In this document: positions 16,610-24,692 of the stretch, piece by piece
How positions within the stretch are numbered: the first letter of the stretch is position 1
Layout of the letters: every line of letters starts with the position of its first letter
Origin: JAOPZW01 sp963835295
Lineage (GTDB): Bacteria; Actinomycetota; Thermoleophilia; Solirubrobacterales; Solirubrobacteraceae
Length of the DNA: 64,000 nucleotides
Assembly: GCA_963835295.1 (NCBI GenBank)
Contig: CAWIEX010000014.1
Span: 1,054,001-1,118,000, forward strand
Direction: 5' to 3'
Made by a program: the position numbers and the translations under genes
The notes under the pieces: generated by a model
Told to the model about the DNA's origin: nothing
Seen by the model: only the letters and a program-made list of their open reading frames with translations
The model's database searches: none

Positions 16610-17754
16610 GGCGCGTGCCCCGGGCGGCGGGACCAGCGCTCGCGCACGCTGCGCCCGAGCTCGCCCGCCGGCACGTCGCCGAAGTCCTCGAGCGTGCGAT
16701 GGCGCACGCGCTCCAGCCAGACGAAGGCGGCGATCGTGAAGATCAGCAGCGGCCAGAACGAGCGGGTCCACGGCACGGGGCCCCACGCCACGAGCAGCAG
16801 GATCAGCAGACCGAGCCCGACGCGGAAGGCGATCGCGTGCTCGCGGAGCGCCGGGGCGCTCACGCGCCGCAGCACGGTCGCACGCCGCCCCGCGCCGATG
16901 AGCCACCCGCCGGTCACCACGAAGAGGCCGAACACGATCGAGCCCCATGCGGCGTCGGTGAGCAGCGACGTTCCGATCGCGAACACCGCGCGGACGGCCG
17001 GACGCGCGTTCGGGGCCTCGGCGAGCGCGTTGACCGCGACGTCGCTGCCGACGCGGCGCAGCGCCAGCACCGCCACGCCGGCGAAGAGGATGCAGCCGCC
17101 GCACGCCACGACGGTGCGCCGGCGGTCGGTCGAGAGTGCGATCGCCGCGGCCATCAGCAGCACGGCGACGACGACGAGGACGATGACGAGTGTCTTCGCC
17201 GTGTGGAGCGCCTTCTGCGCGGCCTCGATCTTGTCGGTCTTGAGCACCTGCAGCTGCTGGAGGTTCTCCGGCAGCCGGTCGGCGACCCCGGGTGGCAAGC
17301 CGGTGCCCGCAGCGACCTGCGCGATCAGGTCGTGGAGGTTGAGCGTCACGGTCCCGCCCCGCGCGACATCGCCGTTGAGGACCTTCAGGAGCGACTGGTG
17401 CGTGGCGCGGTTGGCCTTCTCCCAGGCCGTCTGCGCCGCGGCGCTCCCGAGCACCTTCGGGGCATTGCGGTTGGCGACCTCGCGCAGGCCCGCGGCGATC
17501 GGCCCCGCGAGCGGCTGGAGGTTGGGCGGGAGCGACTCGCGCAGCCTGGTCTCCACCGGCGCGCTGGCGTAGACGCGCTGCAGGATGGCGGTCGACAGCG
17601 CTTCGCGGATCTGCTGGTTCTCGAGCAGGCGGTCGCTCGTCTGCACCCAATGCTGGGTGTCGAGCATCTGGCGCTGCGCCCACACCGCGACGATGCCCAC
17701 CGTCCACAGGAGGGTCGCGAGCACGAGGAGGATGACCACACCGGTGCGCTTCAC
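16591..17754 (-). CDS. Integral membrane protein, related to the membrane half of 2509-4608
   Basis: 387-residue protein with one N-terminal helix (GVVILLVLATLLWTVGIV), an extracytoplasmic region of about 150 residues (MLDTQHWVQTSDRLLENQQI), and then about five helices, ending in a basic cytoplasmic tail. The arrangement and the early motif resemble the N-terminal half of the PI-PLC-like protein at 2509-4608 (VFASDAFADRAAATLDAPPV), so both probably belong to one actinobacterial membrane family of unknown function. GTG at 17754 was selected because it follows a -10 by 6 bases; the open frame to 17841 crosses the operator and is unlikely to be translated. No Shine-Dalgarno is present. Confidence 0.75.
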   Translation of the reverse strand: MKRTGVVILLVLATLLWTVGIVAVWAQRQMLDTQHWVQTSDRLLENQQIREALSTAILQRVYASAPVETRLRESLPPNLQPLAGPIAAGLREVANRNAPKVLGSAAAQTAWEKANRATHQSLLKVLNGDVARGGTVTLNLHDLIAQVAAGTGLPPGVADRLPENLQQLQVLKTDKIEAAQKALHTAKTLVIVLVVVAVLLMAAAIALSTDRRRTVVACGGCILFAGVAVLALRRVGSDVAVNALAEAPNARPAVRAVFAIGTSLLTDAAWGSIVFGLFVVTGGWLIGAGRRATVLRRVSAPALREHAIAFRVGLGLLILLLVAWGPVPWTRSFWPLLIFTIAAFVWLERVRHRTLEDFGDVPAGELGRSVRERWSRRPGHAPQPGAG

Positions 17755-17760
17755 GGCGCG

Positions 17761-17805
17761 ATTGTCGCGTCGCCCGGGTGATCCGGCATCACCCCAGACG
17801 GGTGA
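17761..17805 (-). promoter_or_regulatory. Recurring operator and -10 for the 387-residue membrane protein
   Basis: Operator TCACCC-cagac-GGGTGA at 17789-17805. Reading left, GACAAT (17761-17766) follows after 22 bases, then 6 bases to GTG 17754. A further GGGTGA half-site sits at 17776-17781. Confidence 0.7.
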
Positions 17806-17843
17806 GGCGGAGCCACCTCTCCCCGGGAGCAGGCTGGGCAACC

Positions 17844-17963
17844 ATGATCGGGATGCGCCGGGGCCCGCACGACATGCTCGCCGGGACGACGGTGGTCTAC
17901 GTGCCCAAGACCCGCGTGGAGCGCTCGGGGCGCGGGTCGTCGGCCATCAGTCGCGCGCCCTGA
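17844..17963 (+). CDS. Possible small ORF, 39 residues
   Basis: Short open frame starting MIGMRRGPHDMLAGTTVVYV on the other side of the 17789-17805 operator. CAGGCT lies 24 bases after the operator's right arm and 8 bases before the ATG, close to the spacing used elsewhere. The product matches nothing I recognise, and its 3' end overlaps the broken gene at 17947-18250. It may be chance. Confidence 0.2.
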   Translation: MIGMRRGPHDMLAGTTVVYVPKTRVERSGRGSSAISRAP

Positions 17964-18250
17964 CGTCGCCCGCGAGGACCGCGTCGATTGCGTCCTCGAT
18001 CGTGCGGTGGACCTGCACGAGCGGCGCGTCGGCCCCCGCGCGGCGCAGGACGTCGCGCACCTGGCCGATGTCGCGCGCGCAGGAGCTTCAGATCGCCGTC
18101 GTCTCGCTGGTAGTGGTTGACCATCGCCCGCCCCATCCATGCGAGGTCGCCCTCGTGGGCCGCCTTGTAGGGCTGGCGCGCGCGCAGCGCCGGATCGCGC
18201 TGAGCCGCCGCGGCGAAGCCACGGACGATGAAGTCCAGCTGTATGGGCAT
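17947..18250 (-). pseudogene. Frameshifted small gene of unknown function
   Basis: Two adjoining minus-strand frames read as one protein. From ATG 18250 the product is MPIQLDFIVRGFAAAAQ and on to YQRDDGDLKLLRAR. At about 18077-18082, in the GC run CGCGCGCG, the frame must shift by one base to continue as DIGQVRDVLRRAGADAPLV and end with VLAGDVRARD at 17947. Restored length is about 100 residues, soluble, with no family recognised. GAGAAG precedes the ATG at Shine-Dalgarno distance. It lies downstream of the DUF7144 and sulfatase genes and may be the tail of that operon. One extra base in a GC repeat could be a sequencing error. Confidence 0.5.
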
Positions 18251-18307
18251 GGGCTTCTCGGTCCAGAGCGCGTCGTGGCGGTGTCCCGCCACGAGGCAAG
18301 CGGCGCC

Positions 18308-18757
18308 TCAGTCGTCGAACTCATCCCCGTGTGCGGTCACCGCCCACAGCACGAGACCGTTGGTCGCCAGCGCGATGACCGACCAGATCGGGTAGGCGCC
18401 GATCGAGAAGAAGCAGACGAAGATGCCCACGACGGCGAGCACGCCGCCCAGCCATTGGCCGGCGAACCGGCGGGCCAGGATCATCAGCCCGGCCACCGCC
18501 TGCAGCGTGCCGGTGACGATCGCGATCCAGCCCCACGTGTCGAGCGTCGACCACACGAGGCCGCTCTCGATGAAGGCCGATTTGTTGGACAGGGCGACGA
18601 TGCCCCAGATGAGGTTCATCAGCCCGGCCACGATCAGATAGGCGCCGGCGAACGTGACCCACCCCGAGCCGACGTCGCCGGCGCCGCGCACCGCACCCTC
18701 GCGCGGCGACGGGGTCATGTGCCCCGGGTCCTGATGGAACGGCGCTCCTGCCTCCAC
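18308..18757 (-). CDS. DUF7144-like small membrane protein (copy 1)
   Basis: 149-residue protein with four membrane helices: WVTFAGAYLIVAGLMNLIWG, WIAIVTGTLQAVAGLMIL, WLGGVLAVVGIFVCFFSIGA and YPIWSVIALATNGLVLWAV. The layout matches the protein at 43965-44348, including the GxYPxWS motif before the last helix, and both fit the actinobacterial DUF7144 type. GTG at 18757 has AGGGAG six bases upstream; ATG 18718 is an alternative. It lies 28 bases after the sulfatase stop and is probably co-transcribed with it from the operator at 21169. Function unknown. Confidence 0.8.
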   Translation of the reverse strand: MEAGAPFHQDPGHMTPSPREGAVRGAGDVGSGWVTFAGAYLIVAGLMNLIWGIVALSNKSAFIESGLVWSTLDTWGWIAIVTGTLQAVAGLMILARRFAGQWLGGVLAVVGIFVCFFSIGAYPIWSVIALATNGLVLWAVTAHGDEFDD

Positions 18758-18785
18758 GGTGACTCCCTTCGCGAACCGATGTCCG

Positions 18786-21110
18786 CTACTCGCGAGCGAG
18801 GGCCGCCATCGCCTCCTGCTCGAGGTCGATGTACTGGTCGTCGCTCAGGTTGATCTCGACCTGCAGCACGCTCGCGCCCGTCAGGTCGGCGGGCGAGGTG
18901 TAGGCGCTGCTCACCGCGTCGCTCGAGTCGCGCCCGACGCACAGGCCGTCGCCGCAGAGGGTGAACATCCCGACCTGGGTGCGCATCGTGCCTTCGGCCA
19001 CGATCTTGTCGTCGACGTGCAGCCGGGTGGTGCCCATCGCCTCGCCGTGGTCGCCGACGTCCTCCTTGGCGAAGTCCATGCCGATCACGTAGCGCCCGGG
19101 GGCCAGCTCCTCGGAGGAGAAGAGCTGCTCGGGCGCGACGCCGAGGAAGTTGTAGACGTAATGCGCCCGGCGGTCCTTGAGGTACAGGGCGTGGCCGCCG
19201 AAGCGCCCGCCCTGGGCGAAGATCACGCCCTCGGCCGCGAGGCTCTCGATCTCGACCTCGGCGAGGACCTTGAACGAGCGCCCGCGGATGTTCGGCGCCG
19301 CTGCCTCCGGGACCTCGGCGGTGTGCGGGTAGTACACGTACGTCTCGCGGCCGGGCTCGGTCTGCGGGCGCACGTCGGCGATGATCTCCCACGGGTGGCG
19401 GTCGTCGAGCGGCAGCACGTCGTACTTGCCCGCCTCCTCGAACCACACCTCGACGAGCTGCTTGAGCTTGTCGGGGTGCTCAGCGGCGAGGTCCTTCGCC
19501 TCGGCGCGGTCCTCGTCGACGTTGAAGAGCTCCCACTGGTCGTCGTCGAAGTGCCCGATCCCAGAGGTCGGCCCGTGGACCGCGACCGCCTTCCAGCCCT
19601 CCTCCCAGATGCCGCGGGTGCCGAGCATGCAGTAGTACTGGCGCGTGCGCGGCGTCGGCGCGTCGGCCGCGTCGAACGAGTAGCGCATCGACTCGCCCGC
19701 GAGCGGGACCTGGTCGACGCCGTCGATCTCGTCGGGGAACTCGAGGCCGCAGCAGTCCAGCAGCGTCGGGACGATGTCGGTGACGTGGTGGTACTGATGG
19801 CGCACCTCGCCCTTGGCCTCGATGCCCGCCGGCCAGTGGATGACCAGCGGATCGCACGTGCCGCCCGCGTAGGAGTAGCGCTTGAACATCTTGTACGGCG
19901 TCGAGAAGGCCACCGCCCAGCCGGTCGGGTAGTGGTTGTAGGTGTTCGGGCTGCCGAGGTCCTCGATGTGCTCGAGGTTGGCCTGCATCTCGTCGGGCCA
20001 GCCATTGAAGAACTTGTTCTCGTTGACCGATCCGTTGGGCGACCCTTCGCCGGACGCGCCGTTGTCGGCGCAGTAGAGGACGATCGTGTTGTCGAGCTGG
20101 CCGGACTCCTCGAGGTAGTCGACGATCCGCCCGACCTGATGGTCGGTGTACTCGGAGAAGCCCGCGAAGACCTCGGCCATGCGGGCGAAGAGCCGCTTCT
20201 CGTCGTCGGAGAGCGAGTCCCATGGGCGCACGTCGTCCAGCGGGCTGTGGGTGCCCTCGGGCAGCGGGTTGATCGGCGTGAGATCGGTGCCCTCGGGCAG
20301 CACGCCCTTGTCGACCATGCGCGCCAGCGCCCACTCGCGGTAGGCCTCGTAGCCGTCGTCGAACTGGCCCTTGTACTTGTCGGCCCACTCGATCGGAGCG
20401 TGGTGGGGCGCGTGGTTGGCGCCGGGGCAGAACCACATGAACCATGGCCGCGACGGCGAGGAGGACTTGCTGTCGCGGATCATCTGCAGCGCCTGGTCGG
20501 CGAGGTCCTTGGAGAGGTGGTAGCCCTCTTCGGGTGTGTACGGCTGGTCGATCGAGTGGTTGTCCTCGACCAGCGTCGGATACCACTGGTTGGTCTCGCC
20601 GCCGATGAAGCCGTAGAAGCGATCGAAGCCCTGTTGCAGGGGCCAGTTGAACTTGGGGCCGCCCGGGTTCGCCTCCTCCTGCGGCACGCAGTGGTCCTTG
20701 CCGACCCAGTAGGTGTTCCAGCCGTTGTCGCGCAGGACGCGCGCGACGGTCCCGCACTCTTTCGGCAGGTGGGCATTCGAGCCCGGGTAGCCGGTCGCGC
20801 CCTCGACGATGCACGCCATGCCGTTCTGGTGGTGGTTGCGGCCGGTGAGCATGCACGAGCGCGTCGGCGAGCACAGGGCCGTGGTGTGCCACTGGCTGTA
20901 GCGCAGGCCATCGTCGGCCAGGCGTTCGAGCGTGGGCATGCGGATGCGCCCGCCGAACGGCTCCCACGCCGCCATGCCGGTGTCGTCGTAGAGGACGATG
21001 AGCACGTTGGGCGAGCCCTCCGGCGCGCGCGGCGGCATGTACGGCTCCCAATCGGGAACCGAGTCGCGCACGTCGACGTTGATCCTTCCCTTGAACGGCC
21101 GGCGGGGCAT
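18786..21110 (-). CDS. Type I (formylglycine-dependent) arylsulfatase
   Basis: 774-residue alkaline-phosphatase-superfamily sulfatase. The N-terminal metal site is PNVLIVLYDDTGMAAW, and the activating motif CSPTR (within LCSPTRSCMLTGR, about residue 80) supplies the Cys that is converted to formylglycine. Other active-site segments are WVGKDH, HHAPIEW and YCADNGASGEG. The last ~200 residues form an extra C-terminal domain seen in large actinobacterial arylsulfatases. No signal peptide is visible, so it is probably cytoplasmic. ATG 21110 has AAGGAG seven bases upstream. It is divergent from its maturase (21221-22144) and shares one operator with it. The natural sulfate ester is unknown. Confidence 0.93.
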   Translation of the reverse strand: MPRRPFKGRINVDVRDSVPDWEPYMPPRAPEGSPNVLIVLYDDTGMAAWEPFGGRIRMPTLERLADDGLRYSQWHTTALCSPTRSCMLTGRNHHQNGMACIVEGATGYPGSNAHLPKECGTVARVLRDNGWNTYWVGKDHCVPQEEANPGGPKFNWPLQQGFDRFYGFIGGETNQWYPTLVEDNHSIDQPYTPEEGYHLSKDLADQALQMIRDSKSSSPSRPWFMWFCPGANHAPHHAPIEWADKYKGQFDDGYEAYREWALARMVDKGVLPEGTDLTPINPLPEGTHSPLDDVRPWDSLSDDEKRLFARMAEVFAGFSEYTDHQVGRIVDYLEESGQLDNTIVLYCADNGASGEGSPNGSVNENKFFNGWPDEMQANLEHIEDLGSPNTYNHYPTGWAVAFSTPYKMFKRYSYAGGTCDPLVIHWPAGIEAKGEVRHQYHHVTDIVPTLLDCCGLEFPDEIDGVDQVPLAGESMRYSFDAADAPTPRTRQYYCMLGTRGIWEEGWKAVAVHGPTSGIGHFDDDQWELFNVDEDRAEAKDLAAEHPDKLKQLVEVWFEEAGKYDVLPLDDRHPWEIIADVRPQTEPGRETYVYYPHTAEVPEAAAPNIRGRSFKVLAEVEIESLAAEGVIFAQGGRFGGHALYLKDRRAHYVYNFLGVAPEQLFSSEELAPGRYVIGMDFAKEDVGDHGEAMGTTRLHVDDKIVAEGTMRTQVGMFTLCGDGLCVGRDSSDAVSSAYTSPADLTGASVLQVEINLSDDQYIDLEQEAMAALARE

Positions 21111-21139
21111 CGAGACTCCTTGGATCGGGCTTCGCCACG

Positions 21140-21185
21140 ACGCTATGAGTCCGACGGGTGACCGCTCATCACCCACAGGGGGTGA
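21140..21185 (-). promoter_or_regulatory. Recurring operator and -10 for the sulfatase
   Basis: Operator TCACCC-acagg-GGGTGA at 21169-21185. On the minus strand TAGCGT (21140-21145) follows after 23 bases, and a 29-base leader with AAGGAG precedes the ATG. The same palindrome drives the FGE gene in the other direction. Confidence 0.7.
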
Positions 21186-21214
21186 TGCCGGATCACCCGT
21201 GGAGCCGCGACGCT
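21169..21214 (+). promoter_or_regulatory. Recurring operator and -10 for the FGE gene
   Basis: Shared operator 21169-21185, 23-base spacer, GACGCT at 21209-21214, then 6 bases to GTG 21221 with no Shine-Dalgarno. Half-sites GGGTGA (21156) and TCACCC (21193) flank it. Confidence 0.65.
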
Positions 21215-21220
21215 TTCGGC

Positions 21221-22144
21221 GTGGCGGACACGATCAAGGCCCCGGTGAAGGGCATGACCTGGGTGCCGGACGGGGCCTTCGCGATGGGCTCGGACGCGTT
21301 CTATCCCGAGGAGCGCCCCGTGCGCGGGGTCGAGGTCGAGGGCTTCTGGATCGACCGCCAGCCGGTGACCGTGGCGCAATTCGGGCGCTTCGTCGGCGAG
21401 ACGGGGTACGTCACCGTGGCCGAGCGCCCGCTCGACCCCACCGACTACCCGGGGGCCGACCCGGCCGACCTGGTGCCGGGGTCGCTGGTCTTCCGCAAGA
21501 CGCGCGGCCCCGTCGATCTCGGCGACGTCCGCTCGTGGTGGCGCTACGTGCCCGGCGCCTTCTGGCGCCAGCCGGAGGGCCCGGAGAGCACCGCCGCGGG
21601 GCGCCAGCGCCACCCCGTGACCCACATCGCCTACGAGGATGCCGCCTCCTACGCGGCCTGGGCGGGCAAGGAGCTGCCCACGGAGGCCGAATGGGAGCGC
21701 GCGGCGCGCGGTGGCCTCGAGGGCGCGATCTTCGCCTGGGGCGACGAGATCGCGCCGGGCGGGCGGCTCATGGCCAACACGTGGCAGGGCGAGTTCCCCT
21801 GGCAGAACCTGCGCGCCGACGGCTACGAGGGCACTTCGCCGGTGGGGACCTTCCCGCCCAACGGCTACGGGCTGTACGACATGACGGGCAACGTGTGGGA
21901 GTGGACCGCCGACCCCTGGGTCACGAACGACGGCCGGCCCGGCGAGCACGCGTGCTGTGGGCCCGGGGTGCTGCCCGGAGAGCGCATCCCGCGGCGCGTC
22001 ATCAAGGGCGGCTCGCATCTGTGCGCTCCGAACTACTGCCTGCGCTTCCGCCCCGCCGCCCGGCAAGGCGAGGCGGTCGACACCTCTACCACGCACATCG
22101 GCTTTCGCTGCGTCCTGCGCGCGGCCGGGCCGGAGGACGCCTGA
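21221..22144 (+). CDS. Formylglycine-generating enzyme (SUMF1/FGE family)
   Basis: 307-residue copper-dependent oxidase that converts the sulfatase motif Cys to formylglycine. The FGE-sulfatase domain covers almost the whole protein: MTWVPDGAFAMGSDAFYPEE, WIDRQPVTVAQFGRFV, LPTEAEWERAARGG, GLYDMTGNVWEWTADPW and GGSHLCAPNYCLRFRPAAR. The two cysteines in the last segment match the copper-binding active-site pair of actinobacterial FGEs. GTG at 21221 fits the promoter geometry; the open frame to 21158 runs through the operator. It is divergent from the sulfatase it should activate and is followed within 4 bases by a lipoprotein gene. Confidence 0.93.
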   Translation: MADTIKAPVKGMTWVPDGAFAMGSDAFYPEERPVRGVEVEGFWIDRQPVTVAQFGRFVGETGYVTVAERPLDPTDYPGADPADLVPGSLVFRKTRGPVDLGDVRSWWRYVPGAFWRQPEGPESTAAGRQRHPVTHIAYEDAASYAAWAGKELPTEAEWERAARGGLEGAIFAWGDEIAPGGRLMANTWQGEFPWQNLRADGYEGTSPVGTFPPNGYGLYDMTGNVWEWTADPWVTNDGRPGEHACCGPGVLPGERIPRRVIKGGSHLCAPNYCLRFRPAARQGEAVDTSTTHIGFRCVLRAAGPEDA

Positions 22145-22148
22145 GCTC

Positions 22149-22568
22149 ATGAAGACCATCACCTATCTGCTGCTCGCACTCCTTGCCGCACTCGCCCTCG
22201 GTGCCTGCGGCGAGTCCAAGCAGGACAAGGCCAAGACCACGGTCTGCGACGCCCGGGCGGACATCAGCAAGCAGGTCGACAAGCTCAAGGGGCTCACCGT
22301 CTCCACGGTGACCGTCGACGGCGTGCAGAACAGCCTCAAGGCCATCAACAGCGACCTGTCGAAGATCAAGGACGCCCAGGGCAACCTCTCCGACGACCGC
22401 CGCCAGCAGGTGCAGGACGCGACCAAGACCTTCACGTCGCAGGTGCAGGGCATCGCGGGGAGCGTGGGCAAGAGCACGTCGCTCAGCGAGGTCAAGGCCC
22501 AGCTGACCAGCGCGCTGCAGCAGCTCGGCGAGGCCTACAAGCAGAGCTTCGCGAAGGTCGACTGCTAA
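22149..22568 (+). CDS. Putative lipoprotein
   Basis: 139-residue secreted protein. The signal peptide MKTITYLLLALLAALALGAC ends in a lipobox with the lipidated Cys at residue 20. The mature part is hydrophilic, helical and coiled-coil-like (ISKQVDKLKGL, LSDDRRQQVQDATKTF, LGEAYKQSFAKVDC), with a Cys near each end that could form a disulfide. It starts 4 bases after the FGE stop, and its TAA stop abuts the next gene's GTG, so it sits in an FGE-lipoprotein-fusion operon. No family recognised. Confidence 0.85.
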   Translation: MKTITYLLLALLAALALGACGESKQDKAKTTVCDARADISKQVDKLKGLTVSTVTVDGVQNSLKAINSDLSKIKDAQGNLSDDRRQQVQDATKTFTSQVQGIAGSVGKSTSLSEVKAQLTSALQQLGEAYKQSFAKVDC

Positions 22569-24692
22569 GTGGACGACGAGCATCCCGCGACCGCGGCAGC
22601 GCCGTACGGCGAGGAGGTCAGCTGGCAGCCCGCGACCCCGCGGCTGCGCCCGCTGCGGCTGGTGGTCTCGTGGGCGGTCTCCGCGGCCTCGATCTGGGTG
22701 GCAGCCGCGCTCGTGCCGGGCGTGGGGCTCGAGAGCACCGGGGCCGCCTTCGTCGTGGCGGCGCTCATCGCGGTGCTCAACGCGCTGCTGCCACCGGTGT
22801 TGGCCGCGCTGCGCCTGCCGTTCATGCTCGTGGCCGGCTTCCTCCTGGTCCTGCTCGCCGACGCCCTGCTGCTCGTCATCGCCGACGAGCTGCTTCCGAA
22901 CGACATCCACGTGGGGTCCTTCGGCGACGCGCTGCTCGCCGCGCTCGTGATGGCCGCGGTCAGCGTCGTGCTGCAGGCCATCCTGGGCACCAACGACGAT
23001 GACGAGTACTCGTTGAAAGTGACCCGGCGGATCGCGAGGCGCCAGGGCGCTCAGGAGCGCAGCGACGTCCCGGGCATCATCTTCCTGGAGATCGACGGGC
23101 TCGCGCTCCCGGTGCTGCGCGATGCCATGCGCGACGGCAGCGCGCCGACGATGGCGCGCTGGATCGCCGAGGAGGGCTACCAGCTCGCCGAGTGGGAGAC
23201 CGACCTCTCGTCGCAGACGGGCGCCAGCCAGGCGGGGATCCTGCTCGGCTCCAACGAGGACATTCCGGCGTTCCGGTGGGTGGAGAAGGAGCGCGGTCTC
23301 ATGATGGTCTGCTCGTCTCCGGCGGACTGCGCGGAGATCGAGCGCCGCCACGCGACCGGGGTCGGCCTGCTCGTCGACGGCGGGGCGAGCCGCGGCAACC
23401 TGCTCTCGGGCGAGGCCGAGGAGGTGATCCTCACGGTGAGCCGCTCGGAGGCCGAGCGCAAGGCGAACCCGGGCTACCGCGCCTTCCTGGCCAACGGCTT
23501 CAACGTCACGCGCGCGTTCGTCCTCTTCCTTTGGGAGATCGCGCTCGAGCTGACGGCGGCCGCGCGCGCGGCACGCCGCGACGTGCGCCCGCGGGGCCAT
23601 CGCGGCGGCGTCTATCCGCTGATGCGCGGCGCGATGTGCGTGATCGTCCGCGACCTCATCGTCTTCGGCGTCCTCACCGACATGATGCGCGGACGCCCCG
23701 CGGTGTACGCCACGTTCTCGAGCTACGACGAGGTCGCCCACCACTCGGGCCTCGAGCGCGCCGACACGATGGAGGCGCTGCGCAAGCTCGACCAGCAGTT
23801 CGGGCGCATCGCGCGGGCGCGGCCCTACGCGCCGCGCCCCTACGAGATCGTCGTCCTCTCCGACCATGGGCAGACGCAGGGCGCCACCTTCAAGCAGCGC
23901 CACGGCTACGGGCTCGACGAGCTCGTCGAGCGCTCCCTTTCCCGCGGACGCGTCTCCGGCTTCGCGGGAGGCGACGAGCAGAACGCGATGGTCCAGCACG
24001 CCGTCAGCGAGGCCACCGGCACGAAGGAGAAGCCGAAAGGCAAGAACGACGTCTCTGAGCGCGAAGTCGTCGTCCTGGGCTCCGGCAACCTCGGGCTCGT
24101 CTACCTCATGGAGATCGACCGCCGGCTCACCGCCGAGGAGGTCGACGCGCGCCATCCCGAGCTCATCCCCGCCCTGCGCGGACACCCCCACATCGGCTGG
24201 CTGCTCGTCCGCTCAGAGGAGCACGGCGCCGTCGTCCTCGGGCCGGACGGCGTCAGCTACCTCGACGAGGGCAGGATCGAGGGCGTCGATCCGCTCGCGC
24301 ACTTCTCGCCCACCGCGGCGCGCCACCTGCTGCGCACCGACGGCTTCGCGCACGTCGCCGACATCATGGTCGGCAGCTTCTACGACCCGATGCTGGACGA
24401 GGGCTGCGCGTTCGAGGAGCTCATCTCGTTCCACGGCGGCCTGGGCGGCCCTCAGACCCGCGCCTTCATCCTCGCCCCCGCGCGGCTGCCGCTCCCGGCC
24501 GAGCCGATCATGGGCGCCGCCGCCGTGCACGGCGTGCTGTCGGGCTGGCGCCGGATGCTCCAGGGCGCGTCGGCCGAGCGGTCGCGCCTAACCGGCGCGA
24601 CGCCCGACGGCGGCCAGCAGCTCGGGTCCGAGCTCGCTCAGAGCAGTGGCGTCGACGAACTCAGCGGCGAACAGCCTGCCGCCACTCCGTGA
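22569..24692 (+). CDS. Holin-like membrane domain fused to alkaline-phosphatase-superfamily domain
   Basis: 707-residue fusion. Residues ~25-145 hold four helices of the mycobacterial four-helix holin-like type (RLVVSWAVSAASIWVAAALVP, split by charged loops). From ~165 a phosphatase/nucleotide-pyrophosphatase-like domain follows, with metal-site segments IIFLEIDGLALPVLR, TGASQAGILLG, TFSSYDEVAHHSG and VVLSDHGQTQG. The C-terminal catalytic half would be cytoplasmic or extracellular depending on topology. GTG at 22569 directly follows the lipoprotein stop. The last ~35 residues are Ser/Gly/Gln-rich, lie antisense to the convergent DUF6325-like gene (105-base overlap) and may be an extension past a lost stop. 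Substrate unknown. Confidence 0.8.
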   Translation: MDDEHPATAAAPYGEEVSWQPATPRLRPLRLVVSWAVSAASIWVAAALVPGVGLESTGAAFVVAALIAVLNALLPPVLAALRLPFMLVAGFLLVLLADALLLVIADELLPNDIHVGSFGDALLAALVMAAVSVVLQAILGTNDDDEYSLKVTRRIARRQGAQERSDVPGIIFLEIDGLALPVLRDAMRDGSAPTMARWIAEEGYQLAEWETDLSSQTGASQAGILLGSNEDIPAFRWVEKERGLMMVCSSPADCAEIERRHATGVGLLVDGGASRGNLLSGEAEEVILTVSRSEAERKANPGYRAFLANGFNVTRAFVLFLWEIALELTAAARAARRDVRPRGHRGGVYPLMRGAMCVIVRDLIVFGVLTDMMRGRPAVYATFSSYDEVAHHSGLERADTMEALRKLDQQFGRIARARPYAPRPYEIVVLSDHGQTQGATFKQRHGYGLDELVERSLSRGRVSGFAGGDEQNAMVQHAVSEATGTKEKPKGKNDVSEREVVVLGSGNLGLVYLMEIDRRLTAEEVDARHPELIPALRGHPHIGWLLVRSEEHGAVVLGPDGVSYLDEGRIEGVDPLAHFSPTAARHLLRTDGFAHVADIMVGSFYDPMLDEGCAFEELISFHGGLGGPQTRAFILAPARLPLPAEPIMGAAAVHGVLSGWRRMLQGASAERSRLTGATPDGGQQLGSELAQSSGVDELSGEQPAATP

